Source: Hymenoscyphus infarciens
Taxonomy: Eukaryota; Ascomycota; Leotiomycetes; Helotiales; Helotiaceae
Length of the DNA: 64,000 nucleotides
Assembly (NCBI GenBank): GCA_001414345.1
Contig: LLCB01000115.1
Location: forward strand, 102,185-166,184
Direction: 5' to 3'
Made by a program: the position numbers and the translations under genes. The notes under the pieces are model-generated. The model was not told where the DNA came from, ran no database searches, and saw only the letters and a program-made list of their open reading frames with translations. Numbering within the stretch: position 1 is the stretch's first letter; every line of letters begins with the position of its first letter. Positions 36,421 to 46,575 of this stretch are shown piece after piece.

Positions 36421-37639
36421 CTCAAGCTTACCTACTATTCTTTTTTGTAGATAAGAGGTGGATAAGTGGCGAGGAGAGTTGCGTGGGTTATGAGTTGCGT
36501 ATAAACACTAATTCAAGAAATTTAGATAGGACGGAGATTCGCTGCCGTGTCCGAACCATCAATCAATCCCACGGAAGCGAGAAAAAGAAAAAAGGAAAGG
36601 CCTTGGTTCTTATTTGTGCTACCTACCTGCCTGGGTGGAATGTTCTTTGTCCCTTCCATCCGCCTTGGATTGCGGCACCATCGCATCATCGGGGAAAAGC
36701 TGGCTGGCTGGCTGGCTGGCTGGCTAGCTGGCTGTACCTGCTTCTTAACAGCTTAATATCTTACTCCTCTGCTGCGATGCCAACGACCCAACGACCTTTA
36801 CCTTTGCGAGTGAGTGAGTGTACACGGAGAGATAGATGCACACCCTTAGGAAAGAGATGCACACCCTTAGGTAGGATTCTAGGAAATGGTTGGACTGGAA
36901 GTATCTCGGTGAGCTAGATAGCAGCCCCATTTTACTTTAGAGTTGTCGAGGACTTAGCTGCATATTTCCCATCCATCCTCTTCTTTTTGGTATTCGCGTC
37001 GTCTGGGTGGACCAAGACTAACCAGATGTTGAAGATGCCGGGTGCGTGGGAAATCGCATCGGATTCCTGGGATCCACTTAAAGGGACGGTCGGTAAAGGC
37101 GGGCGATGGATTTTTATACTGTAACAAGGAGCGTATGTATGTAATTCGTTGTCACATCATAGGTACTTGCGACAGACGCAATACCAGGAAGTGATAAGAA
37201 CGGAAGTGTGCTTGTATATCACGATTGACAGACAGCTCGATTTCCACGACGAGCCAAACTAAGCTGGCCGAGGTTGATCAATATTGAAGATGGAATGATC
37301 CAAGACTTTCTTGGATCCTTCCCGCGGGGGAATTCTCACCTCTTCTGAGTCTTCTCTCTCCAAGTGACCGCCAAGATCGTGTTATGTCTTGGACGGTCAC
37401 TCTCTAGAGGCTAGCGGAGGGATCTGGGTATTACTGAATGCTACCTAGGCACTATGGTGACTGTGGTTGTAGATTGTACTCTACTCGACTAAGAAAGGAG
37501 AAACGCCTTGATTTCCTCCATTTGCTTATTTGCTCATTTGCTCCCCCGATTTCTTGGGAGCAGCGCCTGCCGACAGCTGTGACCCCTTGGCATCGCGTTT
37601 GGAGGTGGAAATGTTGGCAGTAATAGCGATATCTCCCTT
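36421..37639. other. Non-RIPed spacer with GGCT microsatellite
   Basis: Ordinary composition. A (GGCT)n tract of about eight units lies at 36699-36732 (one unit altered). An 18-19 bp direct repeat, GATGCACACCCTTAGG, occurs at 36834 and 36856. Short frames here run through these repeats and are not credible genes. Confidence 0.5.
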
Positions 37640-37655
37640 GGAGGTCATACCTGAG
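37640..37655. repeat. Left target-site duplication of retroposon copy B
   Basis: GGAGGTCATACCTGAG, identical to 38847-38862. Confidence 0.95.
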
Positions 37656-37751
37656 GGATGCGAAGACTCAACACCTGTACGCGGTGCATCCTACGAACCT
37701 CTAGTAGTTCTATTTCGCCTCTAGAACTATCTACAGAGCTAAGTTTAAGTC
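37656..37751 (+). ncRNA. Candidate HDV-like self-cleaving ribozyme at the retroposon 5' end
   Basis: The manual fold gives all helices in the right nesting. P1: 37656-37661 (GGATGC) with 37686-37691 (GCATCC). P2: 37665-37672 (GACTCAAC) with 37743-37751, containing a bulge and one mismatch. P3: ACC 37673-37675 with GGT 37683-37685, closing a 7-nt loop TGTACGC. P1.1: loop GT with AC at 37693-37694. P4: 37699-37712 with 37722-37738, an eight-pair core TAGTTCTA/TAGAACTA plus a CTCT/AGAG base. The J4/2 strand reads CTAA (37739-37742), so C37739 would be the catalytic cytosine. Cleavage would release a transcript starting at the first base of the element. Ribozymes of this class occur at the 5' ends of R2 and other non-LTR elements. 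Activity is not shown. Confidence 0.68.
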
Positions 37752-38846
37752 AAAAGGGCGACGTAGCGATACCCCTTTTTACAACTATTAGAGTTTTTAG
37801 CCTCTTAACCTTCTATAAAGAAGCCACGTTATATATAGTAATATACTAGATATTAACAAAAAAGACCTATATAGCTTATTTACTTAATAGTAGTATTTAT
37901 AGACTACTAAAACGAACTAATTAAGAAAGCTCTTAAAGTTGATTCTATATATCCGCTAACACTAGAGGACTTCTACTCTAGATATACTATAGAATTATAC
38001 ACGACTCTAAGAAGGCGAGAGCTATATACTAACCTAAGATTAAAGGTAATACCTATAGTAGTTATTCTATATAGTTAGTATATACTATATTTAAGTTAAG
38101 AGAATTACTAGAAGAGGTAAAGGACCTCTAATAATAGTAATAGAGTAATTAGAAGAGGCCTAGGTAGCACGAATAAGAGTATAAACGTAGAAGGGTTTTT
38201 ATAACTAAATAATAGACTCTCTACTATTTATATTAGGATATTTAAAGTACGTTTAATAGTGTTTTAATAAAGTAGCGAAATATCTCTTAAGAGGTATAGG
38301 ACTATAGAGTAGAGAACTAATTCTCTAGTTAGTTATAGAGAACTAATTCTCTACTATTTATATTAGTAGATATTTAAAGCGTATTTAACAGCTCTTAGAT
38401 AAAGTAGCGAAATACCTTTTAAGAGGTATAAGACTATAGAGTAGAGAGAATAGAAGATAGAACTAGGAAACTTAGGTTAGAGATATATTAGAGGATAGTT
38501 CTTAAGATAGTATACTAGAAGACGATTATTATTAGTTCTATATAAGAGAGAGCTAACTAAGCCCTTTTTATAAGAGTTGTTATAAAGTACTAAATTAATC
38601 GTCTATAAGAATAACTAAAAATATTAAATTTAAATTAGAATAGAGGGAATAGAAGGAGATACTAAGCTATTACTAGGATATAAAGCTAGGAGCGTAGAGG
38701 TATATATATATAGCGGGCCTAGTAATAAGCACTCTAAGGAGTATATAAACTACTTTTAGATAAAACCCTATAAATAGTACGTCTACATAGCACCGGCTTT
38801 AGGCAGCTAAAAAGACTATTTAAATATAAAAAAAAAAAAAAAAAAA
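37656..38846 (+). mobile_element. 1.2-kb poly(A)-tailed retroposon, copy B, with ribozyme-like 5' end
   Basis: It is bounded by perfect 16-bp target duplications (37640-37655 and 38847-38862) and ends in a run of 18 A (38829-38846). There are no terminal repeats, so it moved by target-primed reverse transcription. Its 5' end coincides with that of copy A (17521), so both are full-length and not 5'-truncated. No open frame or pol motif is present; it must borrow a LINE machinery, perhaps from a Tad1-like element. A segment of about 130 bp is duplicated in tandem (about 38205-38335 and 38338-38450). RIP is moderate, and the first 100 bases are nearly untouched. It lies about 1.3 kb upstream of the kinase start. 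Confidence 0.9.
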
Positions 38847-38862
38847 GGAGGTCATACCTGAG
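38847..38862. repeat. Right target-site duplication of retroposon copy B
   Basis: GGAGGTCATACCTGAG, identical to 37640-37655, directly after the A tract. Confidence 0.95.
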
Positions 38863-38944
38863 CATTTACCGTGCAACTTGTGTCTTCTATCTTCTGTCTT
38901 CTATCTTCTGTCTTGTCTTCTGTCTTGTCTTTTGTTCTCGTGGG

Positions 38945-39002
38945 CCAGCATCCAGCATCCAGCATCCAGCATCCAGCACCCAGCACCCAGCATCCAGCAT
39001 GC
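38945..39002. repeat. 7-bp minisatellite CCAGCAT
   Basis: About eight tandem copies of CCAGCAT/CCAGCAC. Its reverse-strand reading yields a repetitive Cys/Trp-rich frame that is not a gene. Confidence 0.85.
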
Positions 39003-39990
39003 AGATGATGGAGAGTTTGCCCAGTGATACTCTTGTGGGGGTCTCTCTTGCCTCGTACTGGCTGGCAATGCAATGGCTCCCAGACAGCTACTTACAAGCC
39101 TACTTACAAGCCCATATAAAACACCTCTCTGGCCCATGATGAGGCATAAGCTGCGGAAGAATACAAACGTGCCAACCAATTCTCTTGCAATTGACACGCG
39201 TAGACAGTAGACTGCATTACACTACACTATAGTACAGTACAGTACACTACACTACACTACACTCCCAGTCTTTGATCTCCAGATCCCCTGAAACCCTCTC
39301 TCGCCGCTAGAAACAAGCCAAGCATTCTACGGCGGCTCACTCGGTCGCTGCACAAAAATAGCTGGTGGGGGAAAAGGGAAAATCGATTACGGGAACCATC
39401 ATCAGCCATCAGCCATCAAATCGGCCACTTTACCGCTCGCACTGAGCTGAGGTGACAGAAAGGGCGAAGTGGGGGAAGACACTAAGACTAACTAACACTA
39501 ACACACTACTGTACAATCGCTGCAGACATCTGGATTCTGCACTGCACTGCACTGCAATGCACTTACAGGGAACCTTGATACCGTATATTTGACCCTTCCT
39601 CCCCCCCCCAGAAACACAACACCCCCCGCCAAGTCCCGTCTTTAAAGAATCTTGATTCCACAACCACAATTCCAACCACAATTCCAACCGCAATTCGACA
39701 AACACGAATTGTGCTGTACAACACAATACAACACAATACAATACAATACAGTATTTGCTGGCGATTACTTCCTTACAATCACACATCGTCACCCGACGGT
39801 CACGTTACGTTCCTCTCTCTTTTAAAAGCTAGTGATGAGATCATTCTACAGCTTTGTTCGCCCTTAGCCCGCTGTCATCATTCGCCAGCGTCAGATTGGA
39901 TCATTCAGCATAGCACTTGACATCGAATCTTCCACCAGCCTCTCTCCTCACGCAATCGACGCCTCGTGGACGAAAAACCGGAAAAGTTGA

Positions 39991-40008
39991 ATGAAAAAAG
40001 ATTGGTAA
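39991..40008 (+). promoter_or_regulatory. Possible upstream ORF of the kinase mRNA
   Basis: ATG AAA AAA GAT TGG TAA, encoding five residues, 138 bp before the kinase start. There is no other ATG between it and 40146. It matters only if transcription starts upstream of it, which cannot be seen here. Confidence 0.35.
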
Positions 40009-40145
40009 TCTAATCCTATTCATTCACATTCGACATTCGATTACTTCATTCACCAACAATTGCATTGTTGTTGTTGGTTGAATAAGTCAATACCTTGGTC
40101 AGCACTCGCATTCCTGCACCCCCAAAGCCCGACCGAACCTCAGCC

Positions 40146-42453
40146 ATGCCCGCCATCACTTCAGCCCCGCCATCCGCGGCTCCTTCCTTCCACCACATCT
40201 CATACGACCCTTACCACCACCACCTCCACCACTCCAATCCACCTACAAGTACAACTCTTCATCAACTACCCAAATTGCAGACCGACAACACCTCCACCAC
40301 CTCCACCACCTCCACCACCTTCACCACCTCCACTACCTCCTCTTCCGCCGACACCAGTCTCTCCTCGTCGCCAGAGTCGCGACCCCTCGATCTTCGAAGT
40401 CCCATACCCGAAGAAGAGGAAGATGAAACTAGCAGTGAGGCCGCCAACGAGCCAATAACTCCTACAGATAACCACCATCCCTACAATTTTCAAGATAGGA
40501 TGAATGGCATGAAGCATGAGAATCTCAACCCTTTTGAATTGAGCCATTCACAGCCGCCGCCGCCGTTGATATTGAATACCGCAGCCACCCCTCCACCTAC
40601 CGCCAACAAAACCCCTTCCACTCCCTCGAACGAGCAGACCCCCAAGACACCTGCACCCAAACGACCCGGTTCTTCGTCCAAGGACTCGGGCATCAAACGT
40701 GCAATGTCGGGTTTCTTCCGCCGGTCGAATTCACATGGCGCGAACGCTCACGATGTGGTACCCGTACCGCGGTTGGAGAATAATGCGCTTGCCGGAGCAG
40801 ACATCAACTTGAGCAAGGAGGCTCGCAGATTGTCAATTAGGCGCATGTCGGCAAATAATTCACCATACACCACTCGGTCGAATTCACCACCCTCGCCCGG
40901 CTCCCCTGCGGATATCTCGAATGGCAAGTCGCAACCACAACCACAACCTCATCTTCAGGTCCAAGAACCTTCCAAGGACGAACTATTCCACAATCGAAAG
41001 AAGAACCGTTCTTCGACGGGTCTAGGACATGGAATCAGAGACAGATTCTCAAGACATAAGCACTCCCACCACGAAAAGGCACCAGACCATGAGCACCGCG
41101 ATCGTGCTACCAGTGTTGACCTCGATACTTCATTACAAAACTGCGACGAAAACGCCAACGCGAAGCTCCCACAGAGAGCCATCTGGGCCCTGCCTGCGGA
41201 AACTGGCATCGGTCTCAAGTCAAGGCGGATGAGTTTGAGCCTCCCTGACGACTTTACGGTGGATGTCGCAGAGCTATACAGCGAATTCCAAGACCAGAGT
41301 AAGATGGTGGGTAAGCGGGGAAAGAGCATCGGCAAGGGTGCTACTTCAAAGGTGAAATTGATGAACCGAAAAGGCTTCCCTGGTGAAGTCTTTGCGGTCA
41401 AGGAATTTCGCGGAAAGTCGTCCAACGAAAAGGCGGAAGATTACGAACAAAAGGTCAAGTCGGAATATTCGATTGCCAAGAGCGTACATCACCCCAATAT
41501 CGTGGAAACTTTTCGACTTTGCGTACACGCTGGGAAGTGGAATCACGTCATGGAGTACTGCGACCAAGGGGATCTCTTCAGTCTTGTCAGCCAGAAATAC
41601 CTCTCGAGACCGGAAAGAATGGCGGATCGATTATGCTTGTTCAAGCAGTTGGTTCAAGGAATTAATTACCTCCACAACAATGGAATCGCCCACCGCGATA
41701 TCAAGCTCGAGAATCTCTTAATCACCAAGGATAGCAAGCTGAAGATTACCGATTTTGGAGTCTCGGAAGTCTTTGCCGGTATTCACCCTGGATTGAAAGC
41801 TGCAGCAGGACAATGTGGAAAAGACATGGGGGAGGTAAGACTATGTGCCCCAGGCATGTGTGGTAGCCCTCCCTACGTCGCCCCCGAGGTCCTGGAGAAG
41901 AATGGTGAGAGTTCAACAAGACTTTTCCTGTCACAGATGCTAATAAAAACCAGGCGAATACGATCCACGTCCCTTGGATGTCTGGGGCGCCGCCGTCGTG
42001 ATGTTATGCCTATGCGCCAACGGCTGTCTCTGGACCGAAGCACGAAATGGCAGCTCACCCCTCTACGACGACCTCGTCCGCGGCTGGACGAAGTGGAATG
42101 CGAAACATCCCGAGGGGGAAGTTCCCAATATCTCGGAAACGGATTACCCGCATGTTGCGTTCTTTGATCAGCATATTAATCCTCCTGCCCTCCGTCGTAT
42201 CCTGCTCACTATGCTCAATCCCGAACCCTCGAGAAGAGCTACCATGGCGACCATCGCGAAGAATCGGTGGTTGAAGAATGTCGAGTGCTGTCAGATTGAT
42301 AGCTATGATGATCCTACTACGACGGTGGATGCGACCAAGATGCGGAGTTGCTCTTCAAAGGGGATTGTGAAGGTTGTGAGTCATAACCATCTCCCGCCTA
42401 GCCAACACTTTGGGCATAAGCTTGTGAGACTTCCGGGGAGTACGGATATGTAG
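40146..42453 (+). CDS. Serine/threonine protein kinase, Hal4/Sat4/Hrk1 type
   Basis: Two exons, 40146-41904 and 41954-42453, separated by a 49-bp GT-AG intron, giving 752 aa. ATG 40146 (CAGCCATGCC) is the first ATG of the frame. Residues 1-380 are low-complexity and probably disordered: His/Thr/Ser/Pro-rich, with a Thr-Ser repeat at about 45-68 and many SP/TP sites. The kinase domain runs from about 390 to 700: GKGATSKV loop (396-403), VAIK-type Lys419 in VFAVKEF, HRDIKLEN with catalytic Asp518, DFG 536-538, and SPPYVAPE with APE 579-581. All catalytic residues are present. The family in yeast controls potassium transport and the plasma-membrane proton pump, acting in the cytoplasm at the membrane; that role is inferred. 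The upstream region has received retroposon copy B, and the gene itself shows no RIP. Confidence 0.93.
41905..41953 (+). other. Intron of the kinase gene
   Basis: GTGAGA donor, TGCTAAT branch site, CCAG acceptor. Splicing yields EKNG-EYDPRPLDVWG, the expected subdomain IX sequence. Confidence 0.92.
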
Positions 42454-43050
42454 ACTGAACTTCTTTCTGGACTTTGTTTGGCACATTTTATACCTTTGGT
42501 TTTTTAGCGGGCTCTTGCATTGGAATTGGGATGGAATGGAATAGGAACCTTGTGACTTTAGGCCTATTTGTTGTTTGAACAGGCGTTTCCTTGGTTCTTT
42601 ATTACACCGACTTGAATTTGGGATGGGGTTGGGCGGGGTATACCGATTATGATTTGATGGTACTGGGCCGGATCATCTGGGATGGGTTCTTTGGGCCTGG
42701 GAAGATTTGATGGCGAATACATACTTCTTTTCTGAGCCCTTTTTTTGATACCATCCATGGCGTGAGAGTGCCTTGGCAGTTTATTGGTTTGATGGATGAT
42801 GGGTGATGGGTTAATTTGAAGTTTATGAATTGTTGGTGATGGGAAAGGAGGGTAGGTGGGTTGAAATTGTAAATTTTTGGGGGGGAGTTGGGAGGATGAT
42901 TGATGGGAGGATGATTGATAGATGGGTGTGGGGAAGGTTGAAAGGGTGTTGGATAGATAGGATACTCCTGGGAGGTTTGAGATGACTTTATCCTAATACG
43001 AAAGAGAGAATGAGAGAAAGAGAGAAAATGAAATGAAATGAAATGAAAGA
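42454..43050 (+). other. 3' flank of the kinase gene
   Basis: Normal composition with G/T-rich low complexity. Short repeats around GATGGGTGATGG and GGAGGATGATTGAT occur, and five GAAAT repeats lie at 43026-43047. It probably includes the 3' UTR; no polyadenylation site can be fixed. Confidence 0.45.
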
Positions 43051-43590
43051 AAAAAGAAGTTGAGACTTCTTATGTTTTGATTTGAAGACTTAGAATCGAA
43101 TACTTGATTTGAATACTTGATTTAAATTATAATAGCTAGCTATCTTAAATAACCGAGGTTACGTACTATTTAAGCTTAAGACTTTTATCTCAGCCGACGA
43201 ACATCATTTCTTTAATTTTACTTTCATAGACTTAGACTCAGACACCGCTACTTTTATCTCGATAAATTATCAATACTAGTACATAGCTTTTAATATAAAT
43301 CGATACTTTTTTTACTCTCCTAGAACTAGCGCGATAGATCGTTTGTAAAAAAGAGACGAATATTAAGATATATATATTATATTAGCTTTTTTTAAAACTC
43401 GTAGTTCTATGTAGTAAGTTAAAAGTAAGATAAGATAATATAACTTACTCTTTTTTTTTAAAAAAAAAATAAAAATAAAAAAAATAATAAAAATAAAAAT
43501 AAAAATAAAAATAAAAAAAGGCTGGTTTTCTTTTATATAAAGGTTAGATTAAGAATTTGAGATTAGGAGTTAAGTACTTAGTTATCTTAT

Positions 43591-43675
43591 ATTATTAGAT
43601 TATTAGATTATTAGATTATTAGATTATTCGATTATTAGATTATTAGATTATTCGATTATTAGATTATTAGATTAC
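43591..43675. repeat. 8-bp tandem repeat ATTATTAG
   Basis: About ten copies, with ATTATTCG variants. Confidence 0.85.
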
Positions 43676-44396
43676 TAAGAAAGTAGAGAACTTTACTTAA
43701 AGTAGAGCGTATTAACTCTAGTAGCTATTAGCTTAGAATAACTGATTTATAATTACGTGATCTAATAGATTAATAGAGATCGATATATCGCTAGTAACTA
43801 ATATATTAGTTATCTACTTCTACTTAATACGATAATCGTTAGATACTCTCTTAATATTTTATTAGTAGTTTTAGTATCTAAGTCTATAGATACTAAACTT
43901 CTATATCTATATATATATATATATATATACTTACTCTCTCTCTAAAAGAGAGGCTAATCTATTCTTTTTCTTAGTATTAAGTCTAAGTACTCGTATACGT
44001 TCTACGTTATTTTATATATATACTTTTATTAATCTCTTTATTAGATAGAAGTATATAGTTCGTACTATTATTTAGAGACTTGGATTTAATATGTTTTTTA
44101 AGTAAGTATATAGTTCTTTATTCTTTATATAGAGTTTTTAGTAATCGTTAGATCTACTAACTATTTACTAAGACTCTACTTATAAAAGAGTTATACTTTA
44201 TGATTCGTTATACTTTTTAATTTATTATACTTTTTAATTCGTTACTTTTTAATTCGTTACTTTTTAATAGAGTATACTAGATAATAGAGTATACTAGATA
44301 ATAGTAAATCTAGAGCTCTAGCTTCTAAGAAAACATTAGTCTTAGTAGATATTAGAATATAGTAAACTTTAAGAACTACTAGCTAGAGATAGCTAT

Positions 44397-44468
44397 ACTA
44401 CTAGCTATACTACTAGCTATACTACTAGCTATATTACTAGTTATATTACTAGTTATATTACTAGTTAT
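44397..44468. repeat. 12-bp tandem repeat, two halves differing by transitions
   Basis: Three copies of ACTACTAGCTAT are followed by three copies of ATTACTAGTTAT; the two versions differ only by C-to-T changes. Confidence 0.85.
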
Positions 44469-44995
44469 AGTTTTAATAAATATATAATAAAAGTTAATTC
44501 TTAAGTTTTTTTAGTTAAAAACTTAAGAGGAAAAAAAGATTTAATAGTTAGTAGTAGTTAATAGAAAGGTTTAATAGTTTATAGTTAAGAGCTTTTAGCT
44601 TTTTATTTCTATACTAGACGTAGTATTTTTTAAACGTCTCTTAGCTTATTACTATTTTCTTAGCACGCCTTTAGTACTAAAACTAAGTAATAACTACTTA
44701 TATATCTACTTTTATTCTTATAATTAATTAATAACTATAATATAAAATAGCAAAGAAACACTGAATATCTAAAGAGTACTAGGCCTTTAAACGAAATACT
44801 TCTCGATATAAGGTTCTAGTTTAGTAGCGTGCTATTATTATTAGTAGAAGTAGATAGAATACTACTAAGTAAGAGTTATTTCTTTAGATATAAGATAACC
44901 TAGATTACGTATCTATTTTAGAGAGTAGTATTAGAGACCTTAGTTTCTATTACTTTTTATATACTAATACTTAATTTTATATAATATATTTATTA

Positions 44996-45597
44996 GTAAT
45001 TAACTAATTTACTCTCTAATTAATTCAAAAGAACTAATTTACCTCTCTTACTAAAAAAGAGGTATTTAGATTAGAAAAGAGAGATATTCTAATTAGCTAA
45101 ATATTTCTATTATTTATTAGTTTCGTTATATTAATATACTAAAAATATAATAAATATAATAAATTAACCTACTTCTATACTATCTACTTCCTACTTCGTA
45201 AGCTACTTCGTAATAGCTTTACTTATAATAGTCTCTTACTCTTACTCTAACTATTAGCTTTACGTAAGCTATAGATAAGATACTCTTTCGTATATCTCTT
45301 CGTAGTAGTTCTCTTAAAAACGCTTTCTCTTAATATACTAGTCTATTAGTAGTAGTAGTAAATAACTAGTATAATAGTTAAGTAATTAAGTTCTACTATC
45401 TTAATATATAAGCTTTTATTTACTAAAATTAAGGTTTAAATATATATAGAAAATAGTAAATAATTACTAACTAGAATATCTCTCTTTTCTAACTTAAATA
45501 CCTCTCTTTTAGTAAGAGAGATAAATTAGTTCTTTTGAATTAATTAGAGAGTAAAATAGTTCTTTTAAATTAATTAGAGAGTAAATTAGTTAATTAC
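44996..45597. mobile_element. MITE-like element with long terminal inverted repeats
   Basis: The left arm, about 105 bp from 44996 (GTAATTAACTAATTTACTCT), is the reverse complement of the right arm ending at 45597. The right arm is longer because a 36-bp piece containing AATTAATT and AAAGAACTA is duplicated in it. The centre of about 360 bp is AT-rich and non-coding. No clear target duplication was found. It lies directly left of LTR copy 4. Confidence 0.7.
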
Positions 45598-45890
45598 CGT
45601 ATATATATAATAGTATACTATCCTAGATAGCTAGGAGTATCTGCTATATATAAGGTTTTAGCTATAGTTGTTATTTCAGCTGCTATTATCTTATATTATC
45701 TATTTTAGAAAGGTTATATAGGCGATGTATAACGTTAGTCGGTTTTAGACTCTTTTATACTATCTAAACCTCTTATATATAGTAGTCTACTTCTAGAGTA
45801 GAAGAGGGATAGTTTTTCCTTTTCTTCTATATTAGAGCCTAGTATTTATATATATTATTCTATTAAACGTACTCTTATATACCTCTTTTA

Positions 45891-46575
45891 TCTCTTTAGT
45901 TATTCTTATATCCCACGTATAGACGCGTTTAGTAGTCCGGTTTAAAACTACTCTTATTTAAGGTAGTTTTAGACTAAAATCTAGGTAGCTTTAAACTACG
46001 ATACTACTAAGCTAGTTTAGAAGTACTAAGATATCAAAATCTAAAGTAAAGCTCTTTCTACCTCTTTCTACTATAAATAAGTATATTACACTGCTTATAC
46101 TAGCTCTTAGTTTAACGTATATAAGATAGGCGCGCCGCGTACTTAAGAGGCCTTCTCTTTAAGAGGCCTTCTCTTTAAGAGGCCTTCTCTTTGAGAGGAC
46201 TTTTTTAGTAGCTTTTAAGGCTCTTTTAGTAGACTTTTTCGTCCTAGCTTATTAGTATTAGCCTTACGCTATCCTAGAGAAGGCATATTAATTAAAAAGA
46301 AGGATAAAAGAGTATAAAAGTAGCGGTAGAAGTGGTAGAAGTAGTAGAAGTAGGTATTATAAGCTAACTTATACTAAAATAATCATTTTTTTAATAGAGC
46401 TTTTTAAACATAAGATTATAGGTAAATCATCGTTGAATTTCAGCATTGTTATATACTTTAGTAGAGTTTAAAGAATAAGATAATAATTTAAATATTTAGT
46501 TATATTAGAGCTAGAAATATAAGATTAGAACCGCGTTCTACTAAATTACGTAGAGTATAAGAATAACTGAAGAGA
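45891..46575. mobile_element. 685-bp TIR DNA element inside an LTR
   Basis: The ends TCTCTTTAGTTATTCTTATA (45891-45910) and its inverted partner at 46556-46575 match at 19 of 20 positions. TA dinucleotides flank both ends, compatible with a Tc1/mariner-pogo (Fot1-like) non-autonomous element. The intact LTR reads CTTCTATAGTTAT at this place, so a clean TA duplication is not proven. Inside is a 16-bp repeat AAGAGGCCTTCTCTTT, three copies from 46145, plus a partial. It encodes no protein. Confidence 0.78.
46145..46200. repeat. 16-bp tandem repeat within the TIR element
   Basis: AAGAGGCCTTCTCTTT repeated at 46145, 46161 and 46177, followed by a diverged partial copy. The repeat retains GGCC and is not RIPed. 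Confidence 0.85.

Larger units (their letters stand above)
38863..40145 (+). promoter_or_regulatory. Upstream and leader region of the kinase gene
   Basis: Non-RIPed, with several simple repeats. These are TCTTCTGTC-type repeats (38880-38935), a 7-bp CCAGCAT minisatellite (38945-39002), ACACT/AGTAC tracts (39215-39265), ACTGC repeats (39538-39560) and ACAAT repeats (39719-39750). No TATA box could be assigned with confidence. Two short upstream frames precede the start codon (39835-39867 and 39991-40008). No other gene was found. Confidence 0.5.
43051..44995. other. RIP-degraded AT-rich stretch with tandem repeats
   Basis: Starts abruptly after the kinase flank. It contains A-rich AAAAT repeats (43451-43517), an 8-bp ATTATTAG array (43591-43675), a TA run (43910-43930) and a 12-bp array (44397-44468). 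No transposon class was recognised. Confidence 0.55.

Noticed and set aside
36483..36917. 144-codon plus-strand frame and overlapping minus-strand frame
   Set aside because: They run through the GGCT microsatellite and a short direct repeat, have no family features, and frames exist on both strands by chance.
37673..37700. Pol III B-box-like stretch at the retroposon 5' end
   Set aside because: It appears only in the reverse complement and is better explained by the ribozyme fold; no A box at the right distance.
38852..39197. Cys/Trp-rich minus-strand frames
   Set aside because: They are translations of the CCAGCAT minisatellite and neighbouring TCTTCTGTC repeats.
40060..40458. Proline-rich plus-strand frame overlapping the kinase N-terminus
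   Set aside because: Out-of-frame reading of the Thr/Ser/His-rich low-complexity coding region of the kinase.
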